DNA from: JAXHUH01 sp034211175
GTDB taxonomy: Bacteria > Actinomycetota > Acidimicrobiia > Acidimicrobiales > CAIXPF01
Length of the DNA: 33,717 nucleotides
Direction: 5' to 3'
NCBI GenBank assembly: GCA_034211175.1
Contig: JAXHUH010000058.1
Coordinates: 1-33,717, forward strand
Below, in pieces: positions 7,143 through 14,347 of the stretch (positions within the stretch are counted from its first letter, which is position 1; every line of letters begins with the position of its first letter). A model generated the notes under the pieces. That model did not search any database. It saw only the letters and a list, made by a program, of their open reading frames with translations, and was not told the origin of the DNA. Position numbers and translations under genes: made by a program.

Positions 7143-8300
7143 ATGAAGAGCCCGATCGCGCTCGACGCGTTCGACGAGTCCGACCAGGACGTCCGCCTTG
7201 CGTCGACGATGCCGGCGGCGGCGTACACGTCGGAGGCGTTCTTCGACTTCGAGCAGGAGGCGATCTTCCGGCGCGAGTGGCTGTGCGTGGGCCGGGCCGA
7301 GCAGGTGCCCGAGCCGGGCGACTACTTCACCCTCGACCTGGTCGGTGAGCCGCTCGTCGTGCTGCGCAACCACCAGCGCGAGGTCGTCGTGCTGTCGACC
7401 GTGTGCCGCCACCGGGCCGCCATCATCGTCGAGGGTGAGGGCAACTGCGGCCGCAACCTGCGCTGCCCGTACCACTGGTGGACCTACGGGCTCGACGGCC
7501 GCCTCCTCGGCGCCCCCGAGATGCACGAGACCGACTCGTTCGCCAAGGACGAGATCGCGCTGCCGACGATGCGGACCGAGATCTGGAACGGCTTCGTGTT
7601 CGTCAACCTCGACCGCGACGCCGAGCCCCTCGCGCCACGCCTGTCGAAGTTCGACGACCTCATCGCCGAGCACCACCCGGCCGAGCTGGTCACGTCCCGG
7701 CAGTTCGAGATGGACCTGCCGTGGAACTGGAAGATCATGCTGGAGAACGGCACCGAGCACTACCACGCCGCCTTCCTCCACAACCGCTACATCGCCCCGG
7801 GCTCGTCCGACTCCTACGTGCCGGCGTGGGAGGGCCGCGACGACAGCGCCATCATCTCGGTCGTCCCGGTGCCGGTGCCCGACGTCGGCGTGAGCCCCCA
7901 CGGCGGCACGTTCTGGCCGCCGATCCCGACGCTGAGCGACGAGGCCCGGCGCCGCTTCGTCTTCTCCGCGGTGCCGCCCAACCTCCACATCGGCCTGCAG
8001 TCGGACATGATCTTCTGGTTCATCACCTTCCCGCTCTCCGCGGGCCGGACGCTGGCCAAGTGGGCGTACTGCGTGCCCGCCGACGTCGCCGCGTCACCCC
8101 AGTTCGAGGCCACGCTGGAGCTGGTCCACCGCGGCGTCGAGACGTTCAACGACGAGGACTTCGCGGTGAACGCCGGCATGCAGCGGGGCCTGGGGTCGCG
8201 CTTCGTCGAGCGGGGCCGCATGTCGGTCGAGGAGGAGACCGCCGCCCACGTCGCCCGCTGGGCGATCCAGCGCTACCGGGACGAGGACGCGAGGACCTGA
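7143..8300 (+). CDS. Rieske non-heme iron oxygenase, alpha subunit
   Basis: 385-residue ring-hydroxylating-type oxygenase. The N-terminal Rieske [2Fe-2S] domain shows C88-x-H90 and C108-x2-H111. The catalytic domain carries the mononuclear iron motif N202-x2-E205-x2-H208-x4-H213 (NGTEHYHAAFLH), and an acidic NDEDFAVNAGMQRGL segment near 335-350 is expected to supply the third ligand. The ATG has GGAGGG upstream. Family knowledge: members hydroxylate aromatics or N-demethylate and cleave quaternary amines, using electrons from a separate reductase, and no reductase is encoded nearby. The stop overlaps the GntR regulator's ATG by one base, so oxygenase and regulator are co-translated. The substrate is unknown; the amidohydrolase with a similar promoter motif suggests a nitrogen-containing compound. 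Confidence 0.93.
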   Translation: MKSPIALDAFDESDQDVRLASTMPAAAYTSEAFFDFEQEAIFRREWLCVGRAEQVPEPGDYFTLDLVGEPLVVLRNHQREVVVLSTVCRHRAAIIVEGEGNCGRNLRCPYHWWTYGLDGRLLGAPEMHETDSFAKDEIALPTMRTEIWNGFVFVNLDRDAEPLAPRLSKFDDLIAEHHPAELVTSRQFEMDLPWNWKIMLENGTEHYHAAFLHNRYIAPGSSDSYVPAWEGRDDSAIISVVPVPVPDVGVSPHGGTFWPPIPTLSDEARRRFVFSAVPPNLHIGLQSDMIFWFITFPLSAGRTLAKWAYCVPADVAASPQFEATLELVHRGVETFNDEDFAVNAGMQRGLGSRFVERGRMSVEEETAAHVARWAIQRYRDEDART

Positions 8301-8974
8301 TGTCGGACCCCGACCCGCTGGGCACGTTCGACGGCCGGGAGACGCTGAGCGACCGGCTCTACGCCCACCTCGAGACCGCCATCATCGACGGGGCCATCCG
8401 CCCGGGCGAGCGGATCCACGCCGACGAGGTCGCCGAGCGGTTCCGGGTGAGCCGCATCCCGGTCCGCGAGGCGTTCCGCGCCCTGGCCGCCGAGGGGTGG
8501 CTGGAGATCCGGCCACGACGCGAGACGGTGGTCGCGTCCCGCTCCGAGCGCGAGCTGCGCGAGCTGGCGCACGCCCGCCGGGTGCTCGGCGCCGAGGTCG
8601 CCGGCCTCGCGGCGCTGAACCGGACCGACCACGACCTCGTCGTCCTCGACCGCCTCGTCGAGGAGAACGGCGAGCTCCTCGACGCCGGCGAGCTGGCGGC
8701 GCTGTCGCGCAACAACGAGGCGTTCCACGTCGCCATCGCGGTGGCCGGCCACAACCGGGTGCTCGAAGACCTGGTCCGGCGGACCGAGAAGCGCAACCGC
8801 TGGTACTTCGAGGCGTCGCTGCCACCCGACGGCCCGGTCACCACCCGGGAGCACCGCGAGCTGATCGAGGCGATCCGCGCCGGCTCGACGGAGCGGGCCA
8901 CCGCGATCGCCACCAGGCACCTTGCCCGCACCCCACGCCCCGCCGCCGACCTCGGCCTCGACGCCGTCCACTGA
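8300..8974 (+). CDS. GntR-family regulator with FCD ligand domain
   Basis: 224 residues. The N-terminal winged helix-turn-helix (about 12-75) contains VAERFRVSRIPVREAFRALA and the wing GWLEIRPRRETVV, typical of the FadR/FCD branch. The C-terminal all-helical FCD domain (about 85-210) carries AFHVAIAVAGHNRVLEDLVRR and EHRELIEAIRAG, with His residues placed as in metal-binding FCD proteins. The start ATG lies inside the TGATG junction with the oxygenase gene, so this is almost certainly its local ligand-responsive regulator. The likely operator is the GTAT/ATAC motif at 7074-7091. It ends 17 bp before the convergent DinB gene. Confidence 0.92.
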   Translation: MSDPDPLGTFDGRETLSDRLYAHLETAIIDGAIRPGERIHADEVAERFRVSRIPVREAFRALAAEGWLEIRPRRETVVASRSERELRELAHARRVLGAEVAGLAALNRTDHDLVVLDRLVEENGELLDAGELAALSRNNEAFHVAIAVAGHNRVLEDLVRRTEKRNRWYFEASLPPDGPVTTREHRELIEAIRAGSTERATAIATRHLARTPRPAADLGLDAVH

Positions 8975-8991
8975 ACCGGCCCCGGCGATCG

Positions 8992-9597
8992 TCAGCCCTG
9001 CGGGGCGCCGATCGTGCCGGGCGCCGGGGTGTAGGGCTGCAGGAAGTCGTTGGCGGGGGCGCCGGCCTCGCTGAGCACGATGGCGGGCACGGACACGCCG
9101 TCGATCTGCTCGCGGATGATGTCGGCGTGGCCGGCGTGGCGGGCGATCTCCTCGACCTGGTGCACGAGGTGGTAGCGGGCATGCGCCGGGCGCTCGTCGA
9201 AGACGCCGAACCACGGCGCCGGCGGCTCCGTCGTCGGGGCCGACGGGTCGACGGTGCGAACGGCGGCGAGGTACTCAACCCTGGTCCGGTCGAACTGAGC
9301 GATCACCCCGGCGACGGTCTCGTCGCCGGTCACGGTGAAGCCCTCGTGGTACGCCGCGATCGCGCCCTCGTCGTACTCGTCCGGCCCGGCGCCCGTGCCG
9401 TGGTATCGGTCGATCGCCCCCTGCATCACCTGGGTCACGTGCTTGATCAGCCCGCCGATCGACAGGCTGCTGCGACACGGCCGTGACGTCGCCTGCTCCT
9501 CGGTCAGGCCGATCGCTGCGGCCCGGACGGCGCTGAGCTGCGCGTCGAGGTGGTTCACGAGGCCGGTGATCTCGTCGTGGCGTGCCGGGGTGTACAT
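8992..9597 (-). CDS. DinB/DUF664-family protein
   Basis: 201 residues from the ATG at 9597-9595, with GGAGG 5 nt upstream (an upstream in-frame extension to 9876 is not supported). It is a four-helix DinB-like fold: SIGGLIKHVTQVMQGAIDRY and the HLVHQVEEIARHAGHADIIREQIDG helix contain the spaced His residues that usually bind a divalent metal. Actinobacterial members of this group include mycothiol-dependent S-transferases, but many have no assigned role. It follows the amidohydrolase on the same strand with an 86-bp gap and converges on gntR. No specific substrate can be named. Confidence 0.85.
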   Translation of the reverse strand: MYTPARHDEITGLVNHLDAQLSAVRAAAIGLTEEQATSRPCRSSLSIGGLIKHVTQVMQGAIDRYHGTGAGPDEYDEGAIAAYHEGFTVTGDETVAGVIAQFDRTRVEYLAAVRTVDPSAPTTEPPAPWFGVFDERPAHARYHLVHQVEEIARHAGHADIIREQIDGVSVPAIVLSEAGAPANDFLQPYTPAPGTIGAPQG

Positions 9598-9683
9598 CGT
9601 TGCCTCCGTCTGTCGGTCCTGGAGGCAGTGTCCGCCCTCAACGTGGTCACCCAGTGGCCACTTCTGATCGGAACATCTCGAGC

Positions 9684-10451
9684 TCAGCTGCGGGGCGACG
9701 ACCGGTCGATCGCCGCCCGCAGGTCGCCGCTCGTCGCGGTGAAGCCGAAGGCGTCGCGGATGTTGAACAGGGCGGCGTCGACGCAGAACCGGGGAGACGT
9801 CGTGGCGGTGCAGTCCTCGAGGAGGATGCAGTCGTAGCCGAGGAACGAGGCGTCGGCGAGGGTGTGGAGCACGCACTGGTCGGTGTTGACCCCGGCGAAC
9901 AGCAGCGTCGTGACGTCGAGGTTGCGCAGCACGCTGTCGAGCTCGGTGTCCCAGAAGCCGGAGTGGCGGTACTTGTCGACACCGATGTCGGTCGGCGCCG
10001 GCTCGAGCTCGGCGTCGATGGCGGCCGACCAGCTGCCCTTCGTCAGGATCGGGTCGCCGTTCGGCAGGAGATCACCGACGCTGCGGCCGCCGAAGGCCCG
10101 GGCGAACGCCCGCCGCAACGCCGGGGTGAGGTTGGCCCGATCAGCCCGGTTGCCCCAGTTGACCCAGACGATGGGCACGTCGGCGCCACGCAGGACCGGC
10201 AGCAGCGCCCGCAGCGGACCGATCGGGGCCCGCGGCGGCTCGACCGGGTCGGCGACGACGGAGGCCAGGCCGTCGGGGTGGAGGAACAGGTGCTGCATGT
10301 CCACCACGACCAGCGCGGTGCGGGCGAGGTCGAACGCCACCGGCTCGGCGAGGGCACCCAGCGTGAGGGGCCGCCGGGCCGGGCCGCGGCGGACGAGGTC
10401 GAACGCCCCGGCGTCTGTCGGTCCCGGTTCCTGCGTCCGTTCCTCGCCCAT
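9684..10451 (-). CDS. Isochorismatase-fold cysteine amidohydrolase
   Basis: 255 residues of the isochorismatase-like hydrolase superfamily. The catalytic triad is visible as D51 (ALVVVDMQHLF), K160 (GVDKYRHSGF) and C193 (AGVNTDQCVLHT), including the usual cis-peptide region before the Cys. Relatives with an intact Cys cleave amides and ureides: RutB ureidoacrylate hydrolase, biuret hydrolase, N-carbamoylsarcosine amidase, nicotinamidase. The first ~35 residues are a poorly conserved extension. Its promoter carries the same ATACGCAG motif as the Rieske gene, so the two may act in one catabolic route, for example oxygenase opening or demethylation followed by amide cleavage. The exact substrate is not readable. 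Confidence 0.9.
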   Translation of the reverse strand: MGEERTQEPGPTDAGAFDLVRRGPARRPLTLGALAEPVAFDLARTALVVVDMQHLFLHPDGLASVVADPVEPPRAPIGPLRALLPVLRGADVPIVWVNWGNRADRANLTPALRRAFARAFGGRSVGDLLPNGDPILTKGSWSAAIDAELEPAPTDIGVDKYRHSGFWDTELDSVLRNLDVTTLLFAGVNTDQCVLHTLADASFLGYDCILLEDCTATTSPRFCVDAALFNIRDAFGFTATSGDLRAAIDRSSPRS

Positions 10452-10480
10452 CCCTCACCGCACCCGTCGATGTGTCGAAC

Positions 10481-10500
10481 CTGCGTATGAAGTATCTCAG
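10481..10500 (-). promoter_or_regulatory. Promoter/operator motif before the amidohydrolase gene
   Basis: On the minus strand this reads CTGAGATACTTCATACGCAG, 30 bp upstream of the amidohydrolase ATG. It shares ATACGCAG and several upstream positions with the motif in front of the Rieske gene. It also lies between the amidohydrolase and the divergent kinase gene. Confidence 0.4.
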
Positions 10501-10517
10501 CCCGCCGACATGGGACG

Positions 10518-11540
10518 GTGACCGCGCCCCGGCCGTCGCGTGCCGGCGGCCCGGACGTGCACCGACCGCCAGCCCCGGTGCGGGAGCGCTGCGGCGGCGG
10601 AACTATCGTCAGGTCGGTTCGACCTCCTTCCCACGACTCCGACCGCCCGGGCGATGCGCCCCGCACCGGCACCGGCGACCCCGACCGGCAGGCGGGGCTC
10701 GAGACCGTGCGCCGCGCCGCCGCCGAGGCCGGGCTCGGGGCCGACGACGTCGAGCTGTTCCGAGCGAGCAGCGCCCCGCTCTACCGGCTCGCCGGCCACG
10801 TGGCCCGTCTGTGCGAGGACGGCGACGCCGCGGACCACGAGCACTGGATCGGCGTCGAGCTCGAGCGGGCCGGGGTCGCCGCCGCCCGCCCGGTGGCGCC
10901 GCCGGTGCACGTCGGCGACTCGTGCGTCGTGTTCTCGGCGTGGATCGACCACGACCCCGAGCCGCCGACCTGGCACGACGTGGGCCTGGCCGCGGGCCGG
11001 CTCCACCGGGCGACGACGACGTCGCCGTGGACGATCGAGCCGCTGCTCGACTCGATACGGGCCCGCCTCGACAACGCCACCGAACGGGGCCTGACCGACC
11101 CGTCGGAGGTCCAGCTGCTGGGCGGCCTGCTCGACGAGCACGGCACCCGCCTCGCCGTCATCGCGGGCGAGGACCCGCTGGGCTGGGCCATCTCCCACGG
11201 CGACCTCCACCCCGGCAACGTCATCATGGCCGGCGGCGAGCCGGTGCTCGTCGACCTCGAGCTGACCCACCCCGGACCATGCTCCTATGACGTCGTACCG
11301 GCGATGGTCGCCGTGGACCGCTACGGCAAGGTGCCGACCGCACTCGACGAGTTCCGCGTCGGCTACGGGACCCCGATCCCCGACTGGCCCGGTCTGGCGG
11401 TGATGCAGACGGTCTACGAGGTGTGGCTGACCATCTGGTCGCTCACCGCACGCGACAGCAGCGCGCTCCACGAGCGCGAGGCCACCGTCCGCCTCCGGCA
11501 CTGGACCCACGACGACCCGACCCCGTGGTCGTTGCTCTGA
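10518..11540 (+). CDS. APH-fold phosphotransferase (aminoglycoside/choline kinase-like)
   Basis: Up to 340 residues. The protein-kinase-like catalytic loop is ISHGDLHPGNVI (HGDLHPGN at 227-234), with the metal-binding Asp in LVDLEL (D246) in place of DFG. The helical substrate lobe follows, rich in Trp (VYEVWLTIWSLTARD). This superfamily phosphorylates hydroxyls of aminoglycosides, choline, homoserine or sugars. The N-terminal ~60 residues read as Arg/Pro-rich non-conserved sequence and overlap the divergent promoter, so the true start may be a later in-frame GTG, with 10707 (277 residues) the shortest sensible choice. The lysine-bearing nucleotide loop is poorly recognisable, so activity is uncertain. 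It is divergent from the amidohydrolase; no operon partner downstream is close. Confidence 0.75.
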   Translation: MTAPRPSRAGGPDVHRPPAPVRERCGGGTIVRSVRPPSHDSDRPGDAPRTGTGDPDRQAGLETVRRAAAEAGLGADDVELFRASSAPLYRLAGHVARLCEDGDAADHEHWIGVELERAGVAAARPVAPPVHVGDSCVVFSAWIDHDPEPPTWHDVGLAAGRLHRATTTSPWTIEPLLDSIRARLDNATERGLTDPSEVQLLGGLLDEHGTRLAVIAGEDPLGWAISHGDLHPGNVIMAGGEPVLVDLELTHPGPCSYDVVPAMVAVDRYGKVPTALDEFRVGYGTPIPDWPGLAVMQTVYEVWLTIWSLTARDSSALHEREATVRLRHWTHDDPTPWSLL

Positions 11541-11677
11541 CCTGAGCCGATCGCCCGCCGCCGTGGTACGGCCGGCTTCCTCAGGGTTCTCACAAGGTCG
11601 ACGTCGATGCTCACCGGCCGGCGCCGCCACTCCTCGGCGGCGCGCCCGACGACACGACGCTCCACCGGAGGCACCCC

Positions 11678-12121
11678 ATGAACCGACGAGCCGAGGACCT
11701 GCTCACCTTTCGACGACGATCCGCCCTGTTCGGCGCCGCACTCGGGTTCGCCGCGTCCGTCGCGCTGCTGGTGGTGCTCGCGGTCGGGCTCGGCACCGTC
11801 GACATCGGTGAGAACGTCCTCGACGAGGTCGCCGCATCGGACGACCCGGTCGCCGACGGCTCGGGCCTCGCAGGCGGTCGGCTCCGGGACCTGATCGGCG
11901 GGGCGGACGGCCCACTGGCGGACCGCCTCAACGAGCGCCTCGACGAGGCCGGCGGCGAGGTCCGAGCCTCGTTCATGGGCCAGCTGGCGCTGAGCGCCGC
12001 CATCGGCGTCGTGCTCGTCACCGCGACCGGAGCGGCCGCCGGCTGGTGGCACGGCGGTCGCCTCGCCACGATCGCCGTTCCCGCGACGACGCAGCAACCC
12101 CGCTCCCGACCCCGCCGCTGA
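11678..12121 (+). CDS. Small two-helix membrane protein, unknown function
   Basis: 147 residues, ATG with GGAGG 7 bp upstream. Two hydrophobic helices (about 16-38 and 104-127) flank a polar, Asp/Glu/Gly-rich middle of about 65 residues (GENVLDEVAASDDPVADGSG, then LADRLNERLDEAGGEVRASF). A short basic C-terminus follows. This predicts a hairpin topology with the loop outside or inside depending on the Arg-rich termini. No enzyme motif is seen and I do not recognise the family. It stands alone, 137 bp after the kinase and just before the LacI-controlled operon. Confidence 0.7.
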   Translation: MNRRAEDLLTFRRRSALFGAALGFAASVALLVVLAVGLGTVDIGENVLDEVAASDDPVADGSGLAGGRLRDLIGGADGPLADRLNERLDEAGGEVRASFMGQLALSAAIGVVLVTATGAAAGWWHGGRLATIAVPATTQQPRSRPRR

Positions 12122-12213
12122 GCCCGCCGGCCCGCCTCGTCCGGCGCGGCCGGCGACCGGACGGGGGCGCCGAACCCCTATCCAGGCGGGAGCGCGTCCG
12201 CTAGGGTGACGCC

Positions 12214-12239
12214 GGGCTGAGAAACCGCTTTCTCAGCCC
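12214..12239. promoter_or_regulatory. LacI-type operator O1 before the sugar permease operon
   Basis: Perfect inverted repeat with 11-bp arms GGGCTGAGAAA and TTTCTCAGCCC and a CCGC spacer. The core GAAACCGCTTTC is the classic LacI-family operator form. It lies about 150 bp upstream of the first permease start, next to a possible promoter. Similar sites lie before the sugar-binding protein gene and before lacI. Confidence 0.85.
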
Positions 12240-12292
12240 GCCTCCGGATCGACCGCGGAGGCGCCGGTGTTGGGGGAGAACCACGAGGGGGA

Positions 12293-12379
12293 ATGGTGTT
12301 GCACGCTGCCACGGCACCCGTCGACCGAACCGCGGCGCGCCCACCGGGCCCGCCACACGGCGGCGGCGGGCGACGGTGA
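12293..12379 (+). other. Possible 28-codon leader ORF
   Basis: An ATG directly preceded by GAGGGGGA opens a 28-residue reading frame (MVLHAATAPVDRT..., Pro/Gly/Arg-rich end) that stops 10 bp before the chosen start of the first permease. It lies between the LacI operator and the permease. It may be a translated leader that couples to the permease, or chance in GC-rich DNA. Confidence 0.25.
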
Positions 12380-12389
12380 GGGCGCGGCC

Positions 12390-13346
12390 GTGAGCGCGAT
12401 CGCCGAGCTGCGCGGCCTGCGCGCCGATCGCCGCGACCGCGGCGCCGGCCGGGCGACCAAGGGCCTGAAGCACCGCCACCGCGACAACCGCACGGCGATG
12501 CTGTTCCTCGGGCCGTGGGCGATCGGGCTGGTCTTCATCACCATCGGGCCGGTCATGGCGTCCCTGTGGCTGTCGTTCACCGACTACAACCTGCTCCAGC
12601 CGCCCGAGTTCATCGGCCTCGACAACTACCGGGAGATGCTCGACGACCGGCGGTTGTGGACGTCGTTCCGGGTCACGCTCCGCTACGTCGGCATCGGCGT
12701 CCCGCTCCAGCTGATGCTGGCGCTCGGCCTGGCGGTCCTGCTGAACCGGGGGATGCGGGGGCTCTCGTTCTACCGGTCGGTCCTGTACCTGCCGTCGCTG
12801 CTCGGCGGCTCGGTGGCGGTGGCCATCCTGTGGCGCGAGGTGTTCGGCACCAACGGGATCGTCAACCACTTCCTCGCCATGGTCGGCATCGACGGGCCCG
12901 GCTGGATCTCCAACCCCGACACCGCCCTCTACACGATCATCATCCTGCACATCTGGACGTTCGGCTCACCGATGGTGATCTTCCTCGCCGGGCTGCGCCA
13001 GATCCCGGAGATGTACTACGAAGCCGCCGCGGTCGACGGTGCGAGCCGCTTCCGCCAGTTCCGCACGATCACGCTGCCGTTGCTGACACCGATCATCTTC
13101 TTCAACATCGTGTTGCAGGTGATCTTCGCGTTCCAGTCCTTCACCCAGGCCTACATCGTCTCCGGAGGCACCGGCGGCCCGGCGGACTCGACGCTCTTCT
13201 ACACGCTCTACCTGTACCAGGAGGGCTTCAGCTACCTCCACATGGGCTACGCGTCCGCGATGGCGTGGTTCCTGCTCGTGACGATCGGGTTCTTCACGGC
13301 GTTGAACTTCTGGCTCTCGAGGTTCTGGGTGTTCTATGACGACTGA
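12390..13346 (+). CDS. CUT1 sugar ABC transporter permease (UgpA/MalF type)
   Basis: 318 residues from the GTG at 12390, preceded by GGTGAGGG. A second in-frame GTG at 12267, with GGAGG before it, would add 41 Arg-rich residues and cannot be excluded. Six membrane helices start at LFLGPWAIGLVFITIGPVMA. The family loop FIGLDNYREML follows the first helix, and the ATPase-contacting EAA loop YYEAAAVDGASRFRQFRTITLPLL lies near residues 210-235. It pairs with the next gene, whose ATG overlaps this end by 11 bp. The binding protein for this transporter is almost certainly the lipoprotein at 25077-26477. No ATPase gene is in the cluster, so a shared MsiK-like ATPase is expected elsewhere. Controlled by the LacI operator upstream. 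Confidence 0.92.
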   Translation: MSAIAELRGLRADRRDRGAGRATKGLKHRHRDNRTAMLFLGPWAIGLVFITIGPVMASLWLSFTDYNLLQPPEFIGLDNYREMLDDRRLWTSFRVTLRYVGIGVPLQLMLALGLAVLLNRGMRGLSFYRSVLYLPSLLGGSVAVAILWREVFGTNGIVNHFLAMVGIDGPGWISNPDTALYTIIILHIWTFGSPMVIFLAGLRQIPEMYYEAAAVDGASRFRQFRTITLPLLTPIIFFNIVLQVIFAFQSFTQAYIVSGGTGGPADSTLFYTLYLYQEGFSYLHMGYASAMAWFLLVTIGFFTALNFWLSRFWVFYDD

Positions 13347-14259
13347 GCTCGCCATCCCGACGGGGTTCATCGACGAGGCACCCGACGAACCGCCCGCGCG
13401 TCCGACACCGCCCCGGCGGCACCGGCCGCTGCGGCGCCGGTTGCGGCGGGTGCTGCGCCACGTGAGCCTCGTCGTGCTCTCGCTCGTCATGATCTACCCG
13501 CTGCTGTGGCTGCTGGTGGCGTCGTTTCGGCCCGACGAGCTGGTCTTCCGGGACCCGGGCCTCCGGTTCAGCGACCTCAGCTTCGACAACTACCGCTTCG
13601 GATGGAGCGCGCTCGCCCACCCGTTCAGCCGCTACCTGCTGAACACCGCGGTGCTCACCCTGGGCGCGATCATCGGGAACCTGGTCTCGTGCTCGATGGC
13701 CGCCTACGCGTTCGCCAGACTGAACTTCGCCGGGCGGCGCATCCTGTTCGCCGTCATGTTGATGACGATCATGCTGCCGATCCACGTGATCATCGTCCCC
13801 CAGTACGTGCTCTTCTCGAAGCTCGGCTGGGTGAACACGTTCCTTCCGCTCGTGCTGCCGAAGTTCCTGGCGACCGATGCGTTCTTCGTCTTCCTCATGG
13901 TGCAGTTCATCAGGGGCATCCCCACCGAGCTCGACGAGGCGGCGCGCATCGACGGCGCGAACCACGTGCGCATCTTCGTGCAGATCATCCTGCCGCTCAT
14001 GGTGCCCGCACTGGCGACGACGGCCATCTTCACGTTCATCTGGACCTGGAGCGACTTCTTCGGCCAGTTGATCTACCTCACGTCGCAGGAGAACTACACG
14101 GTGTCACTCGCGCTCCAGAGCTTCCTCGACGCCTCGTCGAGCTCCGACTGGGGCGGCATGTTCGCCATGTCCGTCGTGTCGTTGGTCCCGTTGTTCGTCG
14201 CCTTCCTGATCGGCCAGCGATACCTCGTCCAGGGCATCGCCACGACCGGGATCAAGTGA
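13336..14259 (+). CDS. CUT1 sugar ABC transporter permease (UgpE/MalG type)
   Basis: 307 residues. After a basic N-terminus (PPRRHRPLRRRLRRVLRH) come six membrane helices beginning VSLVVLSLVMIYPLLWLLVASF. The EAA loop ELDEAARIDGANHVRIFVQIILPL lies near 195-218, and the C-terminus GQRYLVQGIATTGIK is the standard end of MalG-type proteins (…GLTAGAVKG-like). It overlaps the partner permease gene by 11 bp. After its stop a hairpin (14265-14288) precedes the enzyme genes, a usual place to lower downstream expression. Confidence 0.94.
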   Translation: MTTELAIPTGFIDEAPDEPPARPTPPRRHRPLRRRLRRVLRHVSLVVLSLVMIYPLLWLLVASFRPDELVFRDPGLRFSDLSFDNYRFGWSALAHPFSRYLLNTAVLTLGAIIGNLVSCSMAAYAFARLNFAGRRILFAVMLMTIMLPIHVIIVPQYVLFSKLGWVNTFLPLVLPKFLATDAFFVFLMVQFIRGIPTELDEAARIDGANHVRIFVQIILPLMVPALATTAIFTFIWTWSDFFGQLIYLTSQENYTVSLALQSFLDASSSSDWGGMFAMSVVSLVPLFVAFLIGQRYLVQGIATTGIK

Positions 14260-14264
14260 GCCGG

Positions 14265-14288
14265 CCCACGCCCCGCCACCGGGGTGGG
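14265..14288 (+). terminator. Hairpin between permease and enzyme genes
   Basis: Stem CCCCG/CGGGG around a CCAC loop, extended by CCCA/TGGG across a 2-nt bulge, starting 6 bp after the permease stop. No T-run follows. It most likely acts as a partial terminator or 3' stabiliser rather than an operon end, because the next gene follows in the same direction after 60 bp. Confidence 0.45.
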
Positions 14289-14347
14289 TCTCCCCTTCGC
14301 CCATCGACCGACCAGCCACCCCCACGAGCAGAGCACGGGAAGCGCAC

